Positions 1 through 9,787 of a stretch of DNA of 64,000 bases are shown here, piece after piece. A model generated the notes under the pieces. The model was given only the letters and a program-made list of their open reading frames with translations, searched no databases and had not been told where the DNA came from. Both the position numbers and the translations under genes were made by a program. This DNA is from Immersiella caudata (lineage: Eukaryota; Ascomycota; Sordariomycetes; Sordariales; Lasiosphaeriaceae), in NCBI GenBank assembly GCA_030512335.1, contig JAULSU010000006.1:3286001-3350000 (forward strand). The letters are read 5' to 3'. Numbering within the stretch: the first letter of the stretch is position 1; every line of letters starts with the position of its first letter.

Positions 1-809
1 GATATGGCCCTTGGTGAGCTCAGCATACAAGGAGTAGGTTGACGGCGATACGGTGGGAATTTCTTCCAGAACCTGGTTTGAGCGGCCTCTTGAAGAATCA
101 GAGAGGCTCGAATGTGACGCGGCCACCCCCGTTGGATACCTCTTCTTCACCCACTGTTTGATAGCAAGGAAAACCCCAGCAAAGAGTTTACCCTCTTCCA
201 TGCCATCTGGATTCCCCACTTGGACACCCATCTTTTTGAAGTTAATTATATCTTCCATCTTGTGGAGCTGGGAAAGCCTATCTCGAGGGAGGAGAGTTGA
301 TGACTGAAGCCGTGAGATGTTAGGGGCAACGATTGTTGGATCTGCCTCCGTAGAAATAACAGTGCTTTCTAAGTTTGCAAGGTCGGCCTGTTGCTTGTAG
401 GTCGAGAGCTCAGATCCAGCCCCAAATTCGCTGGATCCTGGTTTTAGCCTGTCCTGGTACACCTAGAAATTTTGACGGTGCCCCTTCAAGGCGAAGATTC
501 GGCTGTTCCGCTCTGGTGAAAGAACCGCTTTCTGGGGAGAACCAAGGCGAAATAGCCGAAAGGTTGATTGTCGCACGAACTCTTGCACTATCCCAGACAG
601 TCGGCTGCCAGTGACGGGTGGTTCGAAGGTTTCAGCAACTCGCCAGACCTCAAAGACTGTAGATACAGGGTCCTCGTGGTAGAGTGCGTCGCACACGTGG
701 GTGACTTTTGCTTTGACGTCGTGTTGGCTAATCCGGCCTTCGACTTTGGCAACCGATGAGATCAGCAAGTCGTTGGCCCAATGGTCTTCAGCTTTCCGGA
801 GACAGAAAC
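1..809 (-). pseudogene. 3' part of an uncharacterised gene, interrupted by one in-frame TAG
   Basis: On the minus strand one frame reads coherently from about 809 to the window edge and continues outside. It is broken only by a TAG at 465-463. Upstream of the stop the protein reads ...KAEDHWANDLLISSVAKVEG..., and downstream it resumes as VYQDRLKPGSSEFGAG... and then HKMEDIINFKKMG. Composition is protein-like on both sides and no frame change is needed. A plausible 3' splice site (pyrimidine-rich, CAG) lies at 812-810, so this is probably an internal or last exon. I do not recognise the family. A TAG from CAG (Gln) by a single C-to-T is the simplest explanation. The alternative is that the gene ends at 463 and the downstream frame is open by chance, which is unlikely over about 150 codons. 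Confidence 0.5.
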
Positions 810-1802
810 CTGAGAATGGAGCTAGGAATGTCGGCTGTGGATAAGGTTGAACGCAGCATCAATATAGATAGCAATGGAAAAGGCTCCCCAAGGCTTCGAC
901 ACTCCTGTCATGTCACGACATGCTGGTTTCAAGATATTAGTAAATGCTCTACATCGGAAGTTAAGAGTATCGGGGAGGACACACCTGAGACTCAAGAGAA
1001 ATCTCATGATCTGGCTCTACCGGGGGCAGACGCCTCTGTGAATCGCGTTTAGGAAGAACGTCCTGCTACCGGGTTAGTAACTGAATACTTCTAGCCGAAA
1101 GGAATTCTGATGGGTTCTCCGGACTGAGAAGAGGGAGGTTTTGGTTTTTGGGAAGAAGTGGTTTGTTTGGAATAGGAAAAGGGGGCTTCTACGGATTGGG
1201 AAGAGGGAGGTTCTGACGCGTGTAGAGGGCGCACTTCAAGGTATAAACACGTATTTGTAGGGCCTGGAAGTAGCGAGGCTGGCTGGATTGGAGGAAGGAA
1301 AGAGGAGAAAGTCTGAAGATGGCAGTTGGCAAAGAGAGTGGTATTTATACCTGGAGGTAACCGACTCTGGGCACCTTGGAGGTCGCGGCTGGCGGATCGA
1401 AGGAAGCAGAAACAAGGAAGAAAAGAAGAAGAGGTTTGAGGTTGAGTGCCGGTTGATGGAGGGGGTGGCCGCTTGTGAATGAGGCTGATGACGATAATGG
1501 GTACCCTGACGGCCGCTGCCTGCAGGCAGTTGCCATAATTGCAGGTTGGAGATGGAATGAAATGGTCAAGGCAGGAGCAGGAAATTTTTTTCCGGATGAA
1601 GGTCTCTGAGCAGGTCTGGTGATGATGACAGGCATCGAATGAAAAGTAAGGTACTGGGCTGGCTTGGGCTCGCGGCTATTGGCAGCTGCGGGGCGATCGG
1701 CTAGAGCTGCAAGAAATAATTCTTCCGTCATGGATGAGAGAGTTACGATGAGAGCTGGCACATGTATGCATGTGGAGGGCAAGATGAACGAAAAAAAAAA
1801 GT
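810..1802. other. Intergenic stretch, no gene supported
   Basis: No convincing reading frame in either strand. It probably holds upstream exons or the promoter of the minus-strand gene before it. A short purine-rich phrase (GAAGAGGGAGGTT) occurs twice, near 1126 and 1199. The segment 1280-1480 is A/G-rich on the plus strand. Confidence 0.4.
1791..1800 (-). terminator. RNA polymerase III terminator of the tRNA
   Basis: Ten consecutive A on the plus strand are ten T on the minus strand, starting two nucleotides after the 3' end of the tRNA. This is the usual Pol III stop signal. Confidence 0.85.
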
Positions 1803-1902
1803 TGATCCTGCCGGGGTTTGAACCCGGGACATTCGCATGGTATGAGTAGCACTTCGCAGAGCTGCTATAAGAACGATGTGATAACCACTACACCACAGGA
1901 TC
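1803..1902 (-). tRNA. tRNA-Ile (anticodon UAU) with a 27-nt intron
   Basis: The minus strand folds as a tRNA. The acceptor GATCCTG pairs with CAGGATC, followed by discriminator A. The D-arm is GTG...CAC, and the T-arm is CCGGG-TTCGAAC-CCCGG. The anticodon loop starts CTTATA, giving UAU, which reads the Ile codon AUA. An intron of about 27 nt follows one base 3' of the anticodon, the standard eukaryotic position, and contains an ATA that can pair with the anticodon as in other split tRNAs. The mature length is 73 nt. The last pair of the anticodon stem is a T-T mismatch and the one beside it is a G-U, so exact intron ends and identity deserve a covariance-model check. A Pol III T-run follows. 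Confidence 0.85.
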
Positions 1903-2661
1903 AATCGATTTAATTGGCAGGCTTGCTCTGACATACTACCTATGAGTCACTTCCACATGCAGCCACCCCCACAGGCTTCCCCTATCACGTGTCTCATGCC
2001 TGGTACGTCCCCTTGTGTTTTTTTGTTGTTTTTCATCTGTACCCTCATCCCATTTATTTCCTCAAGCGTCGCACTTTTTTTTCCTCTTTGCACTAACTTA
2101 TGCTTGGCAAATACGGAAACATTCTCTCACGACCAACCAACTCCCAGGTTGCTGCAGACTGCAATTGAGACCTGGATTCGCCTTATCTCGTCCGGAAACC
2201 GCGTTCCCAAAGAAACCCAGACGACAGCGGCCGCTGCATCTACAAGCGCCAACAACGAAAGGATTTCAGGGACCAAAAGAACGATTCCAAGGATCCGCAC
2301 TGGAAAAGCCAGATCTTTGCAACCCCAAACTATCACCGCCGGGTGACAGAGACCCCACCTCGAACGGTCTTCAATGAGCGAAGAGCATCGCTACTGTCCC
2401 ACGATGGCCGAAAATCAGATTTCCAGCAAAGCCGAGATCTCCGGTCACCAAAGAACGGAAACTGCCTCTGCAAAGCGGGAACACCGAGCCCCTGAGTCGC
2501 TCCCATCGCCGCCGCATAATTGAAAACCGGAACCCATACAGCTGCTAAGCAACGCCGACCCCGCAACGATCGAATATCAGTTCATTGTGGGGCCGTTCAA
2601 AAATTCAACTTCACAACCCTGGCTAACTTGAGGTGTAAGGTTCAATAATCACCGATCTCCC
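1903..2661. other. Intergenic stretch between the tRNA and a decayed gene
   Basis: Overlapping frames run through 1942-2377 but their composition is not protein-like (a hydrophobic CT-rich run, then Thr/Ala-rich). I treat it as promoter and leader sequence of the decayed gene that follows. Confidence 0.35.
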
Positions 2662-4219
2662 ATGGGAGTGTCTGACTGTTTCCACAGGATACCTGATCAA
2701 CATCAAACTGGAAACATGGATGCCCCGGCTCCTCCAGGAGGAGTCTCACAAGACCCTCAGACCGAACAGTTCGAGCTAGAGGCGGAACCCAGAAAGGTCA
2801 AGAACACGCTCGCCTTCATACAAAGAGTCAAGGCAGATAGGATCGCAGAATACACCGGGAGTGGGTGTCATTGGACAAGGGATGAGCGAGATCGCGCAGC
2901 AAGAGTTCTCGAAGTCGGCACAATCCGGCTTCGCGAATACGACCTCAAGGGTAACCCTGCCTGTAATAGCCTGAGAGACTACGATCAGAGATGGTCTGAG
3001 CATATACAAGGTTCTCCTAGTCTTTGCGACTGGCTCAAGGTGAACACCCCGCCTGGGGATCATGATACCACTCACTGGCCAAGTTTTGCCGATATCCACG
3101 CTTTCGTTACGCTCTCAATCTACCATACCGGAGACATTGACAGTGAGCTCAAATTCACATTGTCGCGAGCCAAGTTGGAGGCGTTAATGCAGGACCAGGA
3201 GCTACGGCTTCACCACATTTGGTGGGATGCCACACCTGTAGAAAGGGACCCCATGTACTTTGAAGGCAAGATGCTAGACGTCCACACTTCACTCGCCGCA
3301 GAATTTCGCGCTACCACGTCCGCCGGCATGTCAGGAACAGCGCTGGAGACCCAGCAAACTCTTCTACCCCAGAATGAGCAAAGCAAGTACTGCAAATACG
3401 TTTCGAGAATCCAACTACGTTTGACGAACAGGATCCCCAATCTCTTGGACGAGACTTGCGAACGACGCTGTGCTACTCGCCTCAATATTCACTCGACTGT
3501 GTGGAAGAATTGGCCGAAACTCTCCTTTCAAAAAACCCACCCATCGGCCTAGCCTCCTCAAGTCGGATTCCAGCCTAAACGTGACTAACATTGAGACGGG
3601 AACCCATGACTTCAAGATTCCTGCAGACCTCCTCAGGGAGTTCTACGCAGAAAGCGGGATAGCGGTGCTTCGAGAATTGGGGGAAAGGCTTCAAACCGAC
3701 TGGCAGACCTAACAACAAGAGTTGATTTGTCTGAGACAGTCTATCACCAAACAAGAGAAGAACATCCGATGACAGGGGATAAGACTCACATAGGAGCGCA
3801 AGAAGTCTCGAAATGAGCTGCATACATTCATTTTGACCGACTTACAGGGGTCCGAGAATCGACTACTAGCAAGACCTACAGCGCTCGAGGCACAACCAGA
3901 CCCAAACAAGCTATCCAAGCAGATTTCAGAGCAACAAACCGCGATCCATCAGCAAAAGAGCGATTTCGAGGCGGCGCTCGAAGTTCAAGCTCAAACACTG
4001 AGGGGCGAGCTTGCTGAGGCACTAAAATCCCAGGCCACCGAGTTTCAAGCGTTTCTTGCCGAGGAGAGACAGAAGCATTGCGACGAACTTGAGGCGCAGA
4101 ACCGACAACCCGATGACGCATCCCAATTTCCGCCCAGCAGCCAGCACGCGAATCAGCACTCCCTTGATCACAAATCCCATTATAAACGGCATAAATACAC
4201 ACAAGGCACCATCACATAA
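2662..4219 (+). pseudogene. Decayed gene for a charged, coiled-coil-ended protein of unknown function
   Basis: Coding-like protein starts at an ATG at 2662 or at 2716 (MDAPAPPGG) and runs in frame 1 to about 3400. It then continues in frame 3 (ENPTTFDEQDPQSLGRDL ... CVEELAETLLSKNPP) to about 3570. It then continues in frame 2 (NIETGTHDFKIPADLLREFY) to 4219. Inside the frame-2 part are three stops, TAA at 3711-3713 and then TGA and TAG before 3800. After them the frame resumes as a Gln/Glu-rich coiled coil (about 3890-4110, e.g. LSKQISEQQTAIHQQKSDFE). No introns of plausible size explain the frame changes. TAA and TAG here could come from CAA and CAG by C-to-T. The family is not recognised. 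Reading it as one gene with two frameshifts and three nonsense codons is inference from the quality of the translation. Confidence 0.5.
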
Positions 4220-5354
4220 GGTTCCCCCCAGCAAAGACGTCTACTCTGACAAGTTACTAGCCCACGCCAGACCCCACGCTTACAAATATGCGTCAAGAAG
4301 AGTCCCAGACCAAACTATTTTATATTTCTGTGTATATGTAATCGCTTTCATTCATGCGGCTGCTCCTTTTGTAGGTATCTGTAAGCCTTCAATGCTAAAC
4401 AGAGCTTTGGTAATATTCCATCAATGTTATATGTAACCGCTGTGGCCAGTTCTATAAAGGCCGTTGTCCTGCATCTTGATACGAATCATCTATAGCATAC
4501 TACCTTGCGTAGGTAGGTATGGTTCATTTTGACCCCTTTCACATATTCACCAACGCCGTTCCAGCTGTGTCTCATGCTGACATAAACATGCGGCACTACT
4601 ATGTGCAATGGCCCATTTGCGTTTCTATCCGATACCTCAGTTATATCTACTAATCTTCCCCAGCCCCAATGCGGCCTTCGGTACGTGTGCGTCATTTTCA
4701 GGGGGGGGGAGGGTTATTGCCCCAGAATATCCCCAATACGAATATCGATCCCTTTAGTCTGCACGCCACTACATGCATACCCGTCTTGCGTCTTCACACC
4801 TTTCCATGCGAGGCCAAGGGAAGTATCTTGGAGAGGGATTGACTGAGTGAGATGTCAGAAGGGTTTCAGGGGTAAGACCTCTGCTCTGCGGATAGCTCTG
4901 TTCCTCAGCGTCTCCGATTAAATTTGATGCCAGGGGTTCTGAAAACACGCTTCCTGCAAGCGGGTACATACCCATGCAATGTTGCTTCTAGGGTGTGGTG
5001 TTGTTTTGCCTGTACTCCAGGACTGTTGAGGCTGGACATGTTTGGGTTGCGGGACAGCAGGATCCTGTTAGCGAACTCTATCCCTTTCTACCTAAGGTAG
5101 GAAGGAAGGCTCCAGCTAGATAAAATGGGCCATATGCTCCGTGCGGAAAACACGTTGCTAAGATTAATACAGTCCTTTAATAATGATAAAACCGGCGTTC
5201 CACGCATTTTGAACAACGTTATCTACGTTATAGAATACCTAAAATATACTGCTTAAGGTATTATTTGCATTTTAAAAGGCCATAAGTGATATGGTTGATA
5301 CTTACTTCCCAGCGCTAACGATACCAGGCGCGCTGACTAAAGAGAGCTTTTCTT
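4220..5354. other. Intergenic stretch with an AT-rich segment
   Basis: No gene supported. The part around 5155-5290 is clearly more AT-rich than its surroundings (runs such as AAAATATACTGC and CATTTTAAAAG) and may be an eroded repeat. No terminal repeats or target-site duplication were visible. Confidence 0.4.
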
Positions 5355-5837
5355 TTGCCCGGAACCTCCGTACCTTATCATCAACAGTATATATACGACG
5401 AGCAGATGGACTGCCTATTCCTCCGCTACAAGATCGCGATCACGGAGCTGGACGAGGATCCAAAGACGATGTTGTGTGTCAGTCTCGGCAAACGCTTCAA
5501 GGACGAGAAGCCTATTTCCACCGCAAACTCCAAGCCCTCCCGAAGCAACGACGCTGACACGGAGGACGGCTATCAATCTGAGCGAGGGTCGGCCGCCTTT
5601 GACTTGATGGAAGTTTGAGATACTGTTCGGCTTACGACAACGGAGCTAAGGGGTCAGAGCGACCGACCGCCATACAACAGTGGGAGCACGTCATTGGAAG
5701 AATGTGAGAGAGAAGTAGAAAGTCTACCCATCGGCGCATCTCCGCAACAGAGGCTTACGGTCTTGAAGGAAGTGTTGAGGTCATGTATCATCACTATCTC
5801 CGTTGCGCTCTTCTTAGTTTGGACGGTTTCCTATTGA
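5355..5837 (+). pseudogene. Fragment of a gene with a C-terminal membrane segment, interrupted by TGA
   Basis: One frame reads from about 5355 (QMDCLFLRYKIAITELDEDP) to a TGA at 5616-5618. It then continues in the same frame without another stop to a TGA at 5835-5837. The last 20 or so residues form a hydrophobic segment (CIITISVALFLVWTVSY), which could be a single C-terminal membrane anchor or the first part of a lost membrane region. No convincing start is visible and the upstream DNA is AT-rich, so the 5' end may be missing. The family is not recognised. The TGA would derive from CGA by one C-to-T. Confidence 0.4.
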
Positions 5838-5975
5838 GGACAGGTCTGATTCTTGGCAGTTACCTATCCTTTTGAGTTGTCGTTCCGCGAGTGGACAGCC
5901 CGCTGAGAGCTTTGCCAAGGGTGCGTTAAGCAGAGAACGTCGACCAATATCGGCAGTTAATCGAGTACCTAGCTA

Positions 5976-6066
5976 GAGGAGGTAAAGCTCTTGGCAAAGT
6001 GACCTCCTCCGGCCCGGCGCGCCCGCCCGGCGCCGGGGGAGCGTGGTTCAATCCCCGGTCGGTCCA
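5976..6066 (+). other. tRNA-like 3' half next to an 8-bp hairpin
   Basis: The segment ending at 6066 looks like the 3' half of a tRNA: a T-loop-like GTTCAATCC, then CCCGG and a TCGGTCC-A end, followed by CTCTTTTTG, a possible Pol III stop. The matching 5' acceptor GGACCGA is absent and the T-stem pairs poorly. Just upstream GAGGAGGT (5976-5983) can pair with ACCTCCTC (6002-6009) over an 18-nt loop. Most likely a tRNA relic or pseudogene; chance similarity is possible. Confidence 0.3.
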
Positions 6067-6499
6067 CTCTTTTTGCTTGCTTTTGGCCAATCGAAAGACG
6101 TTCGGCTATCACTTTTTGGTCAAGGGGATGCCCAGGAAGGCGAGGCGATGTGGTGTGTTTGAGGTGTTGTGGTTTCGGCCGTGGAAATTGGCGGCTTGTC
6201 TGAGGGGAAATGGGATTTTGGGGCGGTGTGGGGTGAGCTGGGCCTGGGAACAAATAAGGTTTGTGGGTTAGGTGGCGAGGCGTATGACTTTGACTTACAC
6301 GGGCAGGAGCGACAACAAGGTTCGGGAGGGAGGCGCCCCAGAGGGGAGGGGGTGACTTGTGGGCTTGAATTGTGATTCTCCCTCTCTCCAGAGTCTCACC
6401 TTGTCATGTATTCATTATCAATGGGCTGGATCACGGAGCGACGCTAGATAGTTCTCAGTTTCTGCGGTACCAACTTCAGCAGACCCATGCCACCTCAAC

Positions 6500-7225
6500 A
6501 TGGAGCGCTATCCTTCCCCACTATCTTCACCACCACCCTACAAGGGCTCACCATTGCCCGAGGGCTGCTCATGGGGGCCCCCAATTCCCATAGAAGGGTC
6601 ACATGCAATGATTCTCGACCGTGATCATCTCAGTCCACGCAGACATAACATTCGACGAGAGCAAGTTAGCGCGGCGTTCAGGCTGCTCTATAAAGCCTCC
6701 CGATGGCGATTCACCCCCTTCCCAACACGGGGACGTCCGACCTCTCTCAGTAGTTACCATCTGCGTCTCTTTCATCATCATCTCGAACAGCAACAAACCA
6801 CAAACCGCCATGGCATGCGCAGCAGGATCCACCGCACTCACATCAAACCTTACTCTCCACCGGAAACTCGGTCCCAGCCGGAAGAACTCCACGAGTACCT
6901 CCACCTCCTTATCCAGATGGCCGAAACCCAAGAAGACGTACTCAAATCGGCAGATGATAGTAACCCCGTGACCATGACGGCGTGGGGCGGGGATTGGGGA
7001 CGTTTCCAGGTTAAGGATGCCATTCAAGAGTACTTGAGCGACGTTGAGTTTGATCCAAATTCGGAGGAGTTGGGGGTTGAGCATTTGGACCGGTGCATTG
7101 AGGTTGTCTGGGAGAGGCTGGGGGAGAGGAGGGAATGGTGGGTGGGACTGGGGGGAACGGCGATGGAGGCTGGGCTTGGGATTGTTAACGGTGAGCCGGA
7201 AAGGGAATGCACTGGGATGCGGTGA
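6500..7225 (+). CDS. Hypothetical protein, 241 residues
   Basis: An ATG-started frame of 241 codons. The first third is Pro/His/Arg-rich and not convincing. The last 110 residues read like real protein (PEELHEYLHLLIQMAETQED ... VKDAIQEYLSDVEFDPNSEE ... LDRCIEVVWERLGERREWWV), acidic and probably helical. The opposite strand is also open from 7276 to 6599, so the strand is not certain, but the plus-strand C-terminal part has the better composition. The true start or an intron may be missed. The sequence changes from C-rich to G-rich on the plus strand half-way through, as in two other accessory genes of this window. No family recognised. Confidence 0.35.
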   Translation: MERYPSPLSSPPPYKGSPLPEGCSWGPPIPIEGSHAMILDRDHLSPRRHNIRREQVSAAFRLLYKASRWRFTPFPTRGRPTSLSSYHLRLFHHHLEQQQTTNRHGMRSRIHRTHIKPYSPPETRSQPEELHEYLHLLIQMAETQEDVLKSADDSNPVTMTAWGGDWGRFQVKDAIQEYLSDVEFDPNSEELGVEHLDRCIEVVWERLGERREWWVGLGGTAMEAGLGIVNGEPERECTGMR

Positions 7226-7483
7226 GGGGGAGAGCGAAGACGTGATCATGATGGGCGAATGGTACAGCGCGGTCATTATGGATTATGAACAGTAGTATTG
7301 GGGTAACATTTGCTGAGGAGTGGAATACTTACTCGAACAGATGGCTACCTTGACGCCATGTGAATGTGTCTGAAACTCCCGAAAATGGTAGTGTCAACCC
7401 CGTAACGAGGCAGGGTGCAAGGTGTATGCGAGAGGTATGCCGACGCTGTGGTATACATCGGGGATGTGCGTTGCCATGGCAGG

Positions 7484-9286
7484 CTACTCCCCTTCTGACT
7501 CCCCTTGTGACTCTCCCTCGTCCTCTTCTTCCTCTTCTTCCTCCTCGTCCATCATGTCGTGGCCTTCTTCCGCGTCTTGAAAGCCGTCCTCTTCGTCTTC
7601 ATCGATCTGGATGACTTGCTGTTGCCGCTGGGTAGGCGCAACACTCCCGGCTCGCGACGGCACAGCACTTCCAGCCCGTGACGGTAACTGCGACTGCTGC
7701 CGCATCGGCGTCGATGGCAGTGGCATTGCACCACGCATTTGCGGCGGGAGACCCTGCCCTTGAGGTGGTTGTGGCGCCACGATAAACTACCGTTTGTACT
7801 CCTCCATCGTGACCTTGGCATCGCTCTCAGCCTGCGCCAGCTCCGCCTCGTGCTTCTCCCGTGCGAGCCTCATGTTCTTGTCTGCTGGTAGCCTGAAGTC
7901 CCGTTTGGGAATGGCTAACAGCGGCTCGCCCTTGAGCCGCCACGGGCCTTCGTACGGCAAGTCCATTCGGCACTGGGGCGCAAAGGGCGGGTGAGCGTCG
8001 TACAATGACTCGCAGACCTGTCTGTCGCCGATGCGGATCATGTTGTCAAGGATGTTGCGCATCCACTCGATGCCCTTTTTGGAGTGCTCCTCGGTCGGAT
8101 AGTCCTCGCGCTTGGCGGAGCGGACCTCCTCGACCATACACGGGACCTCGGCGCGGTTCTGGTGCGGGCTGCCGGGGAGGTGCAACCTGCAGCCGGCTTG
8201 CTTTGCGTAGTAGCAGGCATCAACGGGTGACGGCTGTCACTGAATGCCGTCCATATCCTTGAAGATGGGAATGCGATTGTAACCAAGGATGCGCATGTAG
8301 GCCCACACAGGGCCGGAGATGGTCTCGGAGAGGATACTCCAGCAAGTTTGGTAGCGGAATTTGATAACGGCAGCCTCAACGGTAAGACCCTTCGGAAACA
8401 CGCCGAAGCGAGTTGTGAGCTCGCGGTAGCAGCCGCAGGCGCGGGCCATAGGTTCGACTTGGTCCTTCCAGAGAGCGACGTGGCCGGGGCTGTCGAGGGC
8501 CACCGTATGCATCCCGAAGGAGAAGGTGTCTGGCGGCGGAAGGCTGAAGACGTCCTCACGGGGTTTGCATATTGCTGGTGCCACAGCCAGGAAAGGGGGT
8601 ATTAGGGGAAGCCTGGTTGGATCGACGGGCGGATCGGGCCGTCGTCCTTTGGGGACTGGGAGGTAGAGCGGGGGAAATGGCACAGGTGGCCGTTTCGTGA
8701 TAGGTGCCGCATTAGGCACCTGAGATGGAGGGGGTGGTGCCGGCATAGGCTGGGGAGGAGGCTTTGGAGAGCCTCGAACAGGGCCCGGCGCTGGGCCAAT
8801 CATATGCGGTTGTGGTGGCTGCTGGGGTGGATGATGTTGCGGTGGTTGATGTTGCGGTGGTTGATGCCGTGGTGGTTGTGGTTGTTGTGGGTGTTGTTGG
8901 TGGGGATGCGGTTGGTTCTGCGGCGGCGCGCCGGGTTGGTAGAGCGGGTGCACTTGCGGTGTTGGCTGCGGGCCTGCTTTCAGCGGTCTGCCCCGTCGCT
9001 TTGGTGCGGCCTGCTCCGGGTTCGGGACGGGGACTTGGTGTCCCTGTGCTGGGAAAGGCATTGGTTGGCCATTCTGCATTGGAACGGACATGGGCAGCCC
9101 GTGCGAGGGGTCAGGAACGGGAACAAACACGGGCTGTCCCGGAGGTGGCCCGGAAGTTGGCCCGTACGCCGTGCCGGGGCTCGGGCTGACAATGGGGGTC
9201 AGACCGTGCGTTGGATGTCCCGGCGGAGCCGATACGACCCTCATGGACGGGGCCATGGTCGACGGTGCTTGTTGGCCATTGCTCAT
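7484..9286 (-). pseudogene. Proline-rich AT-hook protein gene with two in-frame stops (600 codons)
   Basis: From the ATG at 9286 a single frame runs 600 codons to a stop at 7486-7484. It is broken by TGA (8239-8237, codon 350) and TAG (7789-7787, codon 500) and has no frameshift. Residues 1-230 are Pro/Gln/His-rich, with an AT-hook (KRRGRPLK, core residues 98-101) that would bind AT-rich DNA in the minor groove. Residues 255-350 look folded (GYNRIPIFKDMD at the end). After the first stop the frame continues CYYAKQAGCRLHLPGSPHQN and an alpha-helical basic/acidic part. After the second stop come a Ser/Arg-rich stretch and an acidic tail with a run of Glu and Asp. A weak 54-nt intron (GTGACA..CAG) could remove the first stop, but its donor is poor; nothing comparable removes the second in phase. 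Function unknown, probably chromatin-related by inference. Confidence 0.55.
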
Positions 9287-9787
9287 GATGCCCCATTGTC
9301 CGTCTCCACCACTTTAAACGGATGCTTAGCCGATATAACCATCAATCGCACGGTTGAGCATCAAATCCGACGAATTCTCGTGGGTCTAGACACGCATGCA
9401 CTGAAAGTTGCTTCCGCTTTTCGCCCAGAATGCACCGTCACTTTGAATGCTGAAAATAAAAGGGCAATCAAAGGCGCGTTCATCAGATGCGCCTTGAGAT
9501 GAAAATAAAAATCCCTGTAAATGCATATTGATAAGGCGCTATTCATCTAACCGAATTCACGCCTTGCCCGGCACCTGGCGAAGTTTTTTTTGACTGCTGC
9601 CAGGAGGCTGCCGAAAGTCCCACCTCTGCCATCACCTTGGTTTGCGACGGCACTCAACCTTCTACCCCACTGTCACATTGCTTCATTTCCTGCTGCCATG
9701 GATGGCGTTGCGAGTGCACATTTGATTCGGGGGACTATCGTTACGACCTGAGCCCAGCGACACAGGACATTCCAAAAACCGTCGAAA
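9287..9787. promoter_or_regulatory. Divergent promoter region between the AT-hook gene and the helicase
   Basis: 501 bases between two divergent start codons. No reading frame of merit. Contains AT-rich patches around 9450-9550. No specific factor site can be assigned. Confidence 0.4.

Noticed and set aside
1793..1850. Protein phrase LPGFEPGTFA on the plus strand
   Set aside because: A known artefact of translating a tRNA gene; the tRNA is on the minus strand.
8237..8239. Selenocysteine or programmed readthrough at TGA
   Set aside because: Filamentous ascomycetes lack selenoprotein machinery, and the context CAG-TGA-CAG is not the known UGA-CUA readthrough context. Nonsense mutation or editing/splicing is simpler.
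8804..9502. 232-codon plus-strand frame of Trp/Leu/Val
   Set aside because: Complement of the Pro/Gln/His-rich part of the AT-hook gene; composition is an artefact.
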